Program-made: the position numbers and the translations under genes
Origin: an uncultured Porphyromonas sp.
GTDB taxonomy: Bacteria > Bacteroidota > Bacteroidia > Bacteroidales > Porphyromonadaceae
Assembly (NCBI GenBank): GCA_945867245.1
Contig: CAMBHQ010000072.1
Location: forward strand, 1-5,450
DNA: 5,450 nt
Direction of reading: 5' to 3'
The notes under the pieces: generated by a model
Told to the model about the DNA's origin: nothing
What the model saw: the letters and a program-made list of their open reading frames with translations, nothing else
The model's database searches: none
Shown here: one piece after another, positions 1 through 5,450 of the stretch
Position numbering within the stretch: position 1 is the first letter of the stretch
Layout: every line of letters begins with the position of its first letter

Positions 1-2407
1 CGAGGTTGATGAGGCGCACTCCCTGTGTAGCACGACTAAGGACACTAATATCACGAGCGTGCATACGTATAGCCACACCACTCTTATTGATTATCATCAA
101 ATCGTGCTCATCCGTAATAGCGTGGAAGGCCACCAACTTACCGGTCTTCTCCGTTACGTTTAGGGTCTTGACCCCCTTGGTACCACGATTGGTCAGACGG
201 TAGTCTTCGTACTGGCTACGCTTGCCGTAGCCGTTCTCGCTCACGACGAGGACGGTAGACTCATCGCCCTCGCGGATAGCAATCATGCCCACTACCTCGT
301 CCTGGCCGTCCTCATCGAGGGTCATACCACGTACGCCCATGGCGTTACGGCCCGTAGCACGCACGGTAGACTCGTCGAAGCGTACAGCACGTCCATTGCG
401 GTTGGCCATCAGTATCTCGCTCTTACCATCGGTCAGCATCACGCTGATGAGCTTGTCGTCCTCCTTGAGGTCTATAGCGATGATACCATTGGTACGAGGA
501 CGCGAATACTGCTCGAGGAGCGTCTTCTTGATAACGCCAGTCTTGGTGGCGAAGATGAGGTAATGCGCGTTCACAAAGTCTACATCCTTCGTTAGGTTCT
601 TGACCGTAATGAAGGCGTTCACCTTGTCGCCGGGCTCGATATTCAATATATTCTGAATTGCTCGTCCCTTAGCGTTCTTGGCACCCTCTGGTATCTCATA
701 CACCTTGAGCCAGTAACAACGCCCGTTCTGCGTAAACAGCAGCATCGTAGCGTGCATAGAGGCCGAGTAGATATACTCAATGAAGTCCTCGTCTCGTGTG
801 TCACTACCCTTACTACCCACGCCTCCGCGAGTCTGGCTACGGAATTCGCTCAGTGGCGTACGCTTGATATAGCCATGGTGCGAAATCGTAATTACCATCT
901 CGTCATCGGCGTAGAAGTCCTCGGGATTAAACTCTTCGCTGGCGTAGACTATCTCACTCCTACGCTCATCGCCATAGGTATCACGCACTTCTATAAGCTC
1001 CTCGCGTACTACACGCATACGCTCCTCACGGCTAGCAATCAGAGCCTCTAGGCGGGCAATCTTGGTCTTGAGTTCCTCATACTCGGCTGCTAGACGCTCG
1101 CGGTCTAGCCCCTGTAGGGCACGCAGACGCAGGTCTACGATGGCACGTGCCTGCAACTCCGAGAAGCCGAAACGCTCCATCAGACGGTCCATAGACTCCT
1201 GCGTATCGTAGGAGGCACGGATAATCTTGATGACCTCATCGATGTTGTCCACAGCGAGCATTAAGCCCTCTACGAGGTGCATGCGCTCCTGTGCCTTGCG
1301 TAGCTCGTAGATACAGCGACGCAGCACTACGTCTAGACGGTGGTCTACAAACTCCTGGATGAGGTCCCGTAGCGTCAGCAGCTTGGGACGGCCCTTGACG
1401 AGGGCGATATTATTCACACTAAAGGAGCTCTGGAGCTCTGTCAGCTTGTATAATTTATTGAGGACAACCGAGGCGTTGGCATCGCGCTTAATCTCTATCT
1501 GAATGCAGATACCCTTACGGTCAGAGAGGTCTACTATATCCGAGATACCCTCGATCTTTTTGTCGGTCACTAGGTTGGATATCTGCTTTACCAGCTCCGC
1601 CTTATTCACCTGATAGGGCAGCTCGCTCACGATAATGCGCTCACGATTGCCGTGCTGCTCTATCTCGCAACGCGAGCGTATCACTACACGTCCACGACCT
1701 GTCTCGTAGGCTTCGCGTACCCCCGCATGGCCATATATGGTACCACCTGTTGGGAAGTCGGGAGCCTTGATGTGCTTCATCAGACCAGCTACGTCGATAG
1801 TCTCTCCGCTATCTATATAGGCTACACAGCCATCTATACACTCTGTCAGGTTGTGCGGGGGCATATTGGTGGCCATCCCCACGGCAATACCTGCCGCCCC
1901 ATTAACAAGTAGGTTGGGGAATCGTGTGGGGAGTACAGTCGGCTCACGACGCGTATCGTCGAAGTTTAACTGGAAATCAACTGTCTCCTTATCAATATCA
2001 CGGAGCATCTCCGAGGCGATACGGCTCAGACGGCTCTCGGTATAACGCATAGCTGCAGGCGAGTCGCCATCGACACTACCGAAGTTACCCTGCCCCTCCA
2101 CTAGAGGGTAGCGCAGGCTCCAGGGCTGGGCCATACGCACCAGTGTGCCGTACACCGAGATGTCGCCGTGTGGGTGATACTTACCGAGGACCTCACCGAC
2201 AGCGTTGGCGCACTTGCGCGTAGGCTTGTCGTGGGTATTCCCTGTTTCGTTCATCGCGAATAGTACACGTCTGTGCACGGGCTTGAAGCCATCACGCACA
2301 TCAGGGAGTGCACGAGAGACGATTACCGACATCGAGTAGTCGATGTAGGCTTTCTTCATAGCACTCTCTATATTGAGGTCTACTATTCTGTCTTCAGCAT
2401 CTATCAT
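1..2407 (-). CDS. gyrA: DNA gyrase subunit A, 3'-truncated by the window edge
   Basis: GyrA is the DNA-breaking and rejoining subunit of the cytoplasmic A2B2 gyrase, which uses ATP to introduce negative supercoils. Reading the minus strand from the ATG at 2407 gives 802 uninterrupted codons to the left edge. The N-terminus ([20 protein letters not shown], residues 6-25) is typical of the family and aligns with E. coli numbering without gaps up to the catalytic tyrosine, which supports this start. Visible parts: winged-helix/tower breakage-reunion domain to about residue 330; Tyr122 in AAMRYTE (codon 2042-2044) as the DNA-linking residue with Arg121 beside it; coiled coil around 435-485 followed by [10 protein letters not shown]-terminal beta-pinwheel with a GyrA box QTRGGVG at 525-531. 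The last visible residues, TQGVRLINL, lie close to the usual end, so only a short tail is missing. Quinolone-region residues 83 and 87 are Ile and Gly (see findings). It is divergent from the gene at 2939. Confidence 0.98.
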   Translation of the reverse strand, partial: MIDAEDRIVDLNIESAMKKAYIDYSMSVIVSRALPDVRDGFKPVHRRVLFAMNETGNTHDKPTRKCANAVGEVLGKYHPHGDISVYGTLVRMAQPWSLRYPLVEGQGNFGSVDGDSPAAMRYTESRLSRIASEMLRDIDKETVDFQLNFDDTRREPTVLPTRFPNLLVNGAAGIAVGMATNMPPHNLTECIDGCVAYIDSGETIDVAGLMKHIKAPDFPTGGTIYGHAGVREAYETGRGRVVIRSRCEIEQHGNRERIIVSELPYQVNKAELVKQISNLVTDKKIEGISDIVDLSDRKGICIQIEIKRDANASVVLNKLYKLTELQSSFSVNNIALVKGRPKLLTLRDLIQEFVDHRLDVVLRRCIYELRKAQERMHLVEGLMLAVDNIDEVIKIIRASYDTQESMDRLMERFGFSELQARAIVDLRLRALQGLDRERLAAEYEELKTKIARLEALIASREERMRVVREELIEVRDTYGDERRSEIVYASEEFNPEDFYADDEMVITISHHGYIKRTPLSEFRSQTRGGVGSKGSDTRDEDFIEYIYSASMHATMLLFTQNGRCYWLKVYEIPEGAKNAKGRAIQNILNIEPGDKVNAFITVKNLTKDVDFVNAHYLIFATKTGVIKKTLLEQYSRPRTNGIIAIDLKEDDKLISVMLTDGKSEILMANRNGRAVRFDESTVRATGRNAMGVRGMTLDEDGQDEVVGMIAIREGDESTVLVVSENGYGKRSQYEDYRLTNRGTKGVKTLNVTEKTGKLVAFHAITDEHDLMIINKSGVAIRMHARDISVLSRATQGVRLINL

Positions 2408-2439
2408 TTCAATACTTATCTTGTAGATATAATTCTTTG

Positions 2440-2447
2440 TAAAGGTA
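2440..2447 (-). promoter_or_regulatory. candidate gyrA promoter, Bacteroidota -7 element
   Basis: On the minus strand this reads TACCTTTA, seven of eight positions of the Bacteroidota -7 consensus TAnnTTTG (the last base is A instead of G). It ends 32 bases before the gyrA ATG, which would give a leader of roughly 25-30 nt. I could not see a convincing -33 TTTG box at the usual spacing. No clear Shine-Dalgarno lies between it and the start codon, as is common in this phylum. Confidence 0.45.
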
Positions 2448-2480
2448 CACTTTTTTGTCGAAATGCCATACATGCGACAA

Positions 2481-2524
2481 CGCCTTTGAGGCCTCTAGAG
2501 GCGCCCTAAGGCCCCTAGAAGGCG
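2481..2524. repeat. imperfect palindrome cluster
   Basis: The outer arms CGCCTT (2481-2486) and AAGGCG (2519-2524) are complementary. Inside lies a perfect 12-bp palindrome, GCCTCTAGAGGC (2491-2502). Reverse-complementing the right half gives CGCCTT followed by CTAGGGGC, which matches the left half apart from an 8-base insertion and one mismatch. The segment could form several alternative hairpins. It has no following T-run on either strand, so it does not look like an intrinsic terminator. Function unknown. Confidence 0.5.
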
Positions 2525-2533
2525 ATTCTAGCC

Positions 2534-2569
2534 ACACTAGCCTCTGCACAGTCGTGCAGAGGCTAGTGT
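2534..2569. repeat. perfect 16-bp inverted repeat with 4-base loop
   Basis: The left arm ACACTAGCCTCTGCAC (2534-2549) is exactly complementary to the right arm GTGCAGAGGCTAGTGT (2554-2569), with the loop AGTC between them. It sits about 90-130 bases upstream of the candidate gyrA promoter. Neither strand has a T-run after the stem, so a Rho-independent terminator is unlikely. It could be a dispersed palindromic repeat, a protein-binding site or a cruciform-forming element. The sequence alone does not decide between these. Confidence 0.8.
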
Positions 2570-2647
2570 ACAAGTGTACACCCACGGGCGAACGAAACAG
2601 GCCAACTAGCCCCCTCACAAACGAAACCTTAGCTCCTATATCCGCCA

Positions 2648-2754
2648 CCTAATAGGTCGCCAATTGTCCGCCTAGTAGATCGACGATCGTCCGCCTAATA
2701 GGTCGTCACTTGTCCGCCTAATAGGTCGTCACTTGTCCACCTAATAGGTGGCCA
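2648..2754. repeat. 23-bp tandem repeat array, about 4.6 copies
   Basis: Copies start at 2648, 2671, 2694, 2717 and 2740 (the last is partial), exactly 23 bp apart. The unit is the palindromic core CCTAATAGG followed by TCGTCACTTGTCCG. Copies 3 and 4 are identical apart from their last base, copy 1 differs from the consensus at two positions, and copy 2 is the most diverged, at six. In the last copy the core grows into a perfect 15-bp palindrome, CCACCTAATAGGTGG (2737-2751). Regular spacing of a dyad core at about two helical turns would suit a cooperative DNA-binding protein, but a simple minisatellite is also possible. There are no unique spacers, so it is not a CRISPR array. Confidence 0.85.
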
Positions 2755-2861
2755 CAGAGCGCTCCAATACAGGCTCTCCCGAAGTCGCTAGACACGAACA
2801 ATTCGCCCATACTCACCCATATAATAATGCCCCGCTGTACTCCCTAAGTCTGAAAATATGC

Positions 2862-2869
2862 TAACTTTG
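2862..2869 (+). promoter_or_regulatory. promoter of the dehydrogenase-like gene, Bacteroidota -7 element
   Basis: TAACTTTG is an exact match to the Bacteroidota sigma-ABfr -7 consensus TAnnTTTG. It lies 69 bases before the ATG at 2939, implying a leader of about 60 nt. No clear TTTG box was found around -33. The leader contains a CCCTAACTCTATAGGG inverted repeat (2871-2886; arms CCCTA and TAGGG), which overlaps the expected transcription start and could be a weak operator. Confidence 0.6.
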
Positions 2870-2938
2870 TCCCTAACTCTATAGGGAAGCTTAGCGGCCT
2901 CCCTCTCACGATTTAACGCATAACTAGGTTACAGAGAT

Positions 2939-3916
2939 ATGGTAAACATCAGTACTACCTTTGCGGGCTTGCACTTACCAAGCCCCATTATCGTCGGGAG
3001 CTCTGGCATCTCGCGCTCATTAGATAAGGCCAAAGCCTTCGCCGAGGCTGGTGCCGGCGCTATTATCCTCAAGTCTCTTTTCGAGGAACAAATAGAGGCA
3101 GAGGTGTCTCAGCTACAGCAGCACAACGACTATACTGAGGGGGCAGACTACCTAGCCCACTACGTGCGTGCCGAGGAGATTGGGCAGTACCTCGAGCTTA
3201 TCAAGCGCTACAAGAGTGAGCTCAGCATCCCCGTAATCGCCAGTGTATGCTGCATGCGTAGCGAGAGCTGGCTAGACTTCGCCTCTCAGATAGAGGCCGC
3301 TGGTGCCGATGCCCTAGAGGTGAATATTATGCGCGTAGAGACCGACCTATATCACGATACACAGGCAAGCGAGGAAGGTGATGTTAAGCTCATCCAGAAG
3401 CTCAAGGCGCAGATCGGTATTCCCATCATCGTTAAGCTCTCGCGCTACCACACGGCACTCCCCGCCTTCGTAGACAAGCTACGTGCGGCAGGCGCTAGCG
3501 CTGTAACGCTCTTCAATCGTAGCTATCAGCTAGACATCGACCTTGAGAGCGAAGAGCTATCGGCAGGCGAGGTCTTCAGCCATCGTGCCGACTTCGCCGA
3601 GACGCTCCGCTTCACAGCCATCGTCAGTGGCGCTATCAAGGGCATAGAGATAAGTGCCTCTACCGGCATATATACCTGGCAAGAGGTTACCAAGGCGATC
3701 CTAGCTGGGGCGACAACGACGCAAATGGCCTCTGTACTATATAAAGAAGGGGCTACGGCCGTGGCGCAAGCCCTAGAGGGACTACGCAGCTGGATGCAGG
3801 AGCACGGATACCTCAGCCTAGACGAAGTATGCGGACGATTAAACGCTGCACAGACAGGGCAGTCTAATGCCTACGAACGCGTGCAGTTTATGCGCTACTT
3901 CGGCGGACAGCAGTAA
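2939..3916 (+). CDS. dihydroorotate dehydrogenase-like TIM-barrel flavoprotein
   Basis: The 325-residue protein resembles class 1 dihydroorotate dehydrogenases (PyrD), cytoplasmic FMN-dependent beta/alpha barrels. Family landmarks in order: N-terminal LxLPSPIIVGSSG (residues 11-23); GAGAIILKSLFEEQ (38-51), with Lys45-Ser46 where PyrD contacts FMN; Asn129 in ALEVNIM; Lys166 in IPIIVKLS; Asn193 in LFNRS; and a C-terminal phosphate-binding part, SGAIKG (230-235), STGI (241-244) and ILAGATTTQMASVLYKEG (254-271). In true PyrD the EVN strand leads to an SCPN loop carrying the catalytic Cys. Here it reads EVNIMRVETD with no Cys, so I do not call it pyrD. This matches a group of dihydroorotate-dehydrogenase-like proteins common in Bacteroidota, whose substrate is unknown to me. 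The start is supported by a good promoter 69 bases upstream and by homology from the first residues. No signal peptide or membrane segment is visible. Confidence 0.88.
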   Translation: MVNISTTFAGLHLPSPIIVGSSGISRSLDKAKAFAEAGAGAIILKSLFEEQIEAEVSQLQQHNDYTEGADYLAHYVRAEEIGQYLELIKRYKSELSIPVIASVCCMRSESWLDFASQIEAAGADALEVNIMRVETDLYHDTQASEEGDVKLIQKLKAQIGIPIIVKLSRYHTALPAFVDKLRAAGASAVTLFNRSYQLDIDLESEELSAGEVFSHRADFAETLRFTAIVSGAIKGIEISASTGIYTWQEVTKAILAGATTTQMASVLYKEGATAVAQALEGLRSWMQEHGYLSLDEVCGRLNAAQTGQSNAYERVQFMRYFGGQQ

Positions 3917-4001
3917 GGCTCGGCTCTATATAGCCTAGCGCCACATAGCACAGGCTGTAGCATCTGTGTATAAAAACTCAGGCACAACTGTAAACAAAAA
4001 T

Positions 4002-4019
4002 TATAACCTCGAAGTTATA
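4002..4019. repeat. imperfect 18-bp palindrome upstream of the OmpA lipoprotein gene
   Basis: TATAACCTCGAAGTTATA is a dyad with a single mismatched pair, placed 33-50 bases before the lipoprotein ATG, where a promoter or operator would be expected. No exact TAnnTTTG element was found in the 135-bp gap 3917-4051. I also saw no convincing terminator after the preceding gene, only 5-bp stems with loops of 10-15 bases. Transcription of the lipoprotein gene could therefore start here from a non-consensus promoter or read through from upstream. Confidence 0.4.
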
Positions 4020-4051
4020 CCTCATATTGACGAACAAAGAAAAACTAGACA

Positions 4052-4726
4052 ATGAAAAAGAATCAAATCGCAGTAGCTGTAGTAGCAGCTTCTATGCTCC
4101 TTAGCTCTTGCGGGCTTAGCAATGCCGTAAAGGGCGCTGGTATCGGTGCCGCAGCAGGTGGTCTCCTAGGCGCTGGTATCGGTAAGGTAGCGGGTAATAC
4201 AGGCATCGGTGCCGCCATCGGTGCCGTAGTAGGGGGTGCCGCTGGTACGCTCATCGGCAACAAGATGGACAAGCAAAAGAAGGCCCTCGAGGAACAGCTC
4301 GCCCAGGAAGCTAAGATCGAGAGCATCAATGATGGTCAGGCTATCCGCGTAACATTCGACAGCGGTATCCTCTTCGCCACAGGCAAGGCTGCACTGAGCA
4401 ACGATGCTCGCGCTTCGCTCAATAAGCTCGCTACTAGCCTAGCACAGAACCCCGAGACCAATATCCAGATCGTAGGGCACACCGACAACACGGGCTCTGA
4501 CCGAGTAAACGATCCCCTCAGCGTAAACCGTGCTAAGAGCGTATTCGACTACCTCGGTGGCAAGGGTGTGGTGAACACACGTATGGAGTACCTCGGTAAG
4601 GGTAGCAAGGAGCCTGTAGCCGATAACGCTACGGCTAGCGGTCGCCAGGAGAACCGCCGCGTAGAGGTGTATATCCTGCCTAGCCAGACTATGATCGAGG
4701 CTGCTCAGAACGGCACACTCCGCTAA
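4052..4726 (+). CDS. OmpA-family lipoprotein with glycine zipper, peptidoglycan-binding
   Basis: The 224-residue protein is predicted to be a lipid-anchored envelope protein tethering the outer membrane to peptidoglycan. It starts with a lipoprotein signal (MKKNQIAVAVVAASMLLSSC, lipobox LSSC, lipidated Cys20). The next residues, GLSN, lack an acidic surface-export signal, so it probably faces the periplasm. Residues 28-70 form a Gly/Ala-rich glycine-zipper segment (GAGIGAAAGG, GAAIGAVVGG), followed by a charged linker of about 20 residues. The OmpA C-terminal domain spans about 97-208, with ILFATGKAALS (106-116), GHTDNTGS (142-149), NRAKSV (159-164) and GRQENRRVEV (197-206). Asp145 and Arg160 have the 15-residue spacing of the pair that binds diaminopimelate in OmpA domains. 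The start fits the signal peptide and is preceded by an A-rich stretch (ACAAAGAAAAACTAGACA) rather than a Shine-Dalgarno. A strong terminator follows. Confidence 0.93.
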   Translation: MKKNQIAVAVVAASMLLSSCGLSNAVKGAGIGAAAGGLLGAGIGKVAGNTGIGAAIGAVVGGAAGTLIGNKMDKQKKALEEQLAQEAKIESINDGQAIRVTFDSGILFATGKAALSNDARASLNKLATSLAQNPETNIQIVGHTDNTGSDRVNDPLSVNRAKSVFDYLGGKGVVNTRMEYLGKGSKEPVADNATASGRQENRRVEVYILPSQTMIEAAQNGTLR

Positions 4727-4747
4727 GCCTCGGCTTTAGCTATACAC

Positions 4748-4795
4748 AAAAGCGAGCGTAGCGCTACGACTATCGTAGCGCTACGCTCGCTTTTT
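4748..4795. terminator. strong, probably bidirectional Rho-independent terminator
   Basis: A perfect inverted repeat has 22-bp arms (4748-4769 and 4773-4794) and a 3-base loop, CTA. On the plus strand the stem ends in TTTTT (4791-4795), terminating the lipoprotein gene 22 bases after its stop. On the minus strand the complement of AAAA (4748-4751) supplies a shorter T-run for the convergent gene that ends at 4812. Each arm itself contains the palindrome GTAGCGCTAC, so alternative folds are possible. Confidence 0.9.
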
Positions 4796-4811
4796 GGGGT
4801 CTCCCCATGGG

Positions 4812-5450
4812 CTACTCCTCAGTCGTAGCAGTGCTGGACCCTAACAGACTCTCCCACACTCCCTGAGACAAGAGCTCGCATAAGTCTATCCTTGTTACTA
4901 TAGGCTTCTTGGCCTGCTCTACCAACTGCTCTCTCTCCAATAGCGGAGCCTCATAATCAAACTGAGCATACTTGCCCCTCAGGAAGCTCCGGTCCCAGAG
5001 TTGCAGGGGCTCTCCGGCCACCCAGCGGCAGAGCTCTGCATCTGTAGGATCGGCCTCTACCACCCCATCGCACACGAAAAGGTGCTGCATCCAGAGCTGT
5101 GCCACTGCGCTATTGAGCATAGAGCCCAAGAGGCGACGTCGGATACGTCGCTTCAGCGCCACACGCTCCTCAGTGGGCATCTCTTCCATCAGAAGCCCTA
5201 GCAACTTCATACCAGATAGGTAGATACGCGGATTGTGCTGTAGGAGCTGCACCACCATTGCACATAGAGGGGCAGGGGCCGAGCGTTCCCAATAGATACT
5301 ACGCTCCTCCACACGCCGAAGGAGATCCGACATCAGGCTACAGATCGAACCGCTATCGCGATAGCGTGTAGCGAAGAGTAGTATGAAAGTAAGGTACTTC
5401 TGCACGCTGTCGAAGTCGCAGCCCTTCTTACTGGCAATCGGGGTATTCTC
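4812..5450 (-). CDS. unrecognised protein, C-terminal 212 residues, 5' end outside the window
   Basis: The frame is open from the right edge (first visible residues ENTPIASKKG) to a TAG at 4812-4814. A GTG at 5405 could act as a start, but the frame stays open through 15 more codons upstream with similar composition, so I treat the gene as running off the edge. I do not recognise the family. The visible part appears largely alpha-helical: a hydrophobic helix, QKYLTFILLFATRY (17-30); Leu-rich helices at 62-92; a strongly basic patch, RVALKRRIRRRLLG (96-109); then LNSAVAQLWMQHLFVCDGVV (112-131), an aromatic segment LWDRSFLRGKYAQFDYE (151-167) and a closing helix at 188-203. There is no clear transmembrane pair, signal peptide or catalytic motif. 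A C-terminal helical domain of a larger multidomain protein is plausible. It is convergent with the lipoprotein gene and shares its terminator. Confidence 0.75.
   Translation of the reverse strand, partial: ENTPIASKKGCDFDSVQKYLTFILLFATRYRDSGSICSLMSDLLRRVEERSIYWERSAPAPLCAMVVQLLQHNPRIYLSGMKLLGLLMEEMPTEERVALKRRIRRRLLGSMLNSAVAQLWMQHLFVCDGVVEADPTDAELCRWVAGEPLQLWDRSFLRGKYAQFDYEAPLLEREQLVEQAKKPIVTRIDLCELLSQGVWESLLGSSTATTEE

Larger units (their letters stand above)
2408..2938. other. 531-bp divergent intergenic region rich in palindromes and repeats
   Basis: This gap separates the divergent starts of gyrA and the dehydrogenase-like gene. From left to right it holds the candidate gyrA promoter (2440-2447), an imperfect palindrome cluster (2481-2524), a perfect 16-bp inverted repeat (2534-2569), a 23-bp tandem array (2648-2754) and a -7 promoter element facing right (2862-2869). 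Between 2570 and 2647 I see only the short direct repeat GTGTACA (2566-2572 and 2574-2580). Between 2755 and 2860 I see only a small palindrome, GAGCGCTC at 2757-2764. Open frames here on both strands look spurious, because they run through the inverted repeats. No tRNA or known riboswitch was recognised. Confidence 0.8.

Noticed and set aside
285..2045. Plus-strand open frames within the gyrA region, for example 285-563, 752-1051 and 1652-1912
   Set aside because: They lie antisense to the intact, strongly conserved gyrA frame and show no recognisable protein features.
2409..2648. 79-codon minus-strand open frame ending one base before the gyrA ATG, as a possible gyrA leader peptide or small gene
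   Set aside because: It runs through the palindromes and the candidate gyrA promoter. The plus-strand frame opposite it encodes nearly the same TSLCTxVQRLV peptide, simply because the hairpin is symmetric. No family resemblance was seen.
2455..2652. 65-codon plus-strand open frame in the intergenic region
   Set aside because: It is the mirror of the minus-strand frame across the inverted repeat, has no promoter or ribosome-binding signal, and has a repeat-derived composition.
2648..2754. CRISPR array
   Set aside because: The whole 23-bp period is conserved, so there are no unique spacers between repeats, and no cas genes are visible.
2641..2760. Replication origin with DnaA boxes
   Set aside because: TTGTCCGCC and TTGTCCACC match the DnaA box only loosely. 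There is no AT-rich unwinding region beside them and no dnaA gene nearby.
3916..3970. Terminator after the dehydrogenase-like gene
   Set aside because: Only 5-bp stems with loops of 10-15 bases were found, with no T-run, which is not enough to call one.
4063..4329. Minus-strand 88-codon open frame opposite the lipoprotein gene
   Set aside because: It is Ala/Pro-rich because it is the complement of the glycine-zipper codons. It is a shadow of the real gene.

Overview
The window looks like chromosomal DNA of a Bacteroidota species, probably a Porphyromonas-like Bacteroidales of intermediate GC content. Two observations support this. One upstream region has a match to the Bacteroidota -7 promoter element TAnnTTTG, and another has a near match. 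The starts have A-rich or weak upstream regions without a strong Shine-Dalgarno. The gene content (GyrA, a dihydroorotate-dehydrogenase-like flavoprotein, a glycine-zipper OmpA lipoprotein) is compatible but not diagnostic. The genus assignment is inference.

Layout: (1) 1-2407, minus strand: almost all of gyrA (DNA gyrase subunit A). The start is inside the window and the last few dozen codons run off the left edge. (2) 2408-2938: a 531-bp divergent intergenic region. It holds a candidate gyrA promoter, a palindrome-dense stretch, a perfect 16-bp inverted repeat, a 23-bp tandem array built on the palindromic core CCTAATAGG, and the promoter of the next gene. (3) 2939-3916, plus strand: a 325-residue TIM-barrel protein of the dihydroorotate dehydrogenase family that lacks the usual catalytic Cys motif. 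(4) 4052-4726, plus strand: a lipoprotein with a glycine zipper and a peptidoglycan-binding OmpA domain. (5) 4748-4795: a very strong hairpin terminator between convergent genes, probably bidirectional. (6) 4812-5450, minus strand: the C-terminal 212 residues of an unrecognised, probably all-helical protein whose true start lies beyond the right edge.

The genes do not form an evident pathway. gyrA and the dehydrogenase-like gene are divergent. The OmpA lipoprotein follows the latter at 135 bp, with no clear terminator between them and a palindrome in the gap. The last gene is convergent with the lipoprotein gene.

The points most worth a second look are the Ile83/Gly87 pair in the quinolone-resistance-determining region of GyrA, the 23-bp tandem array, the altered active site of the dehydrogenase-like protein, and the unidentified partial gene at the right edge. 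No mobile element, CRISPR array, tRNA or rRNA was recognised.
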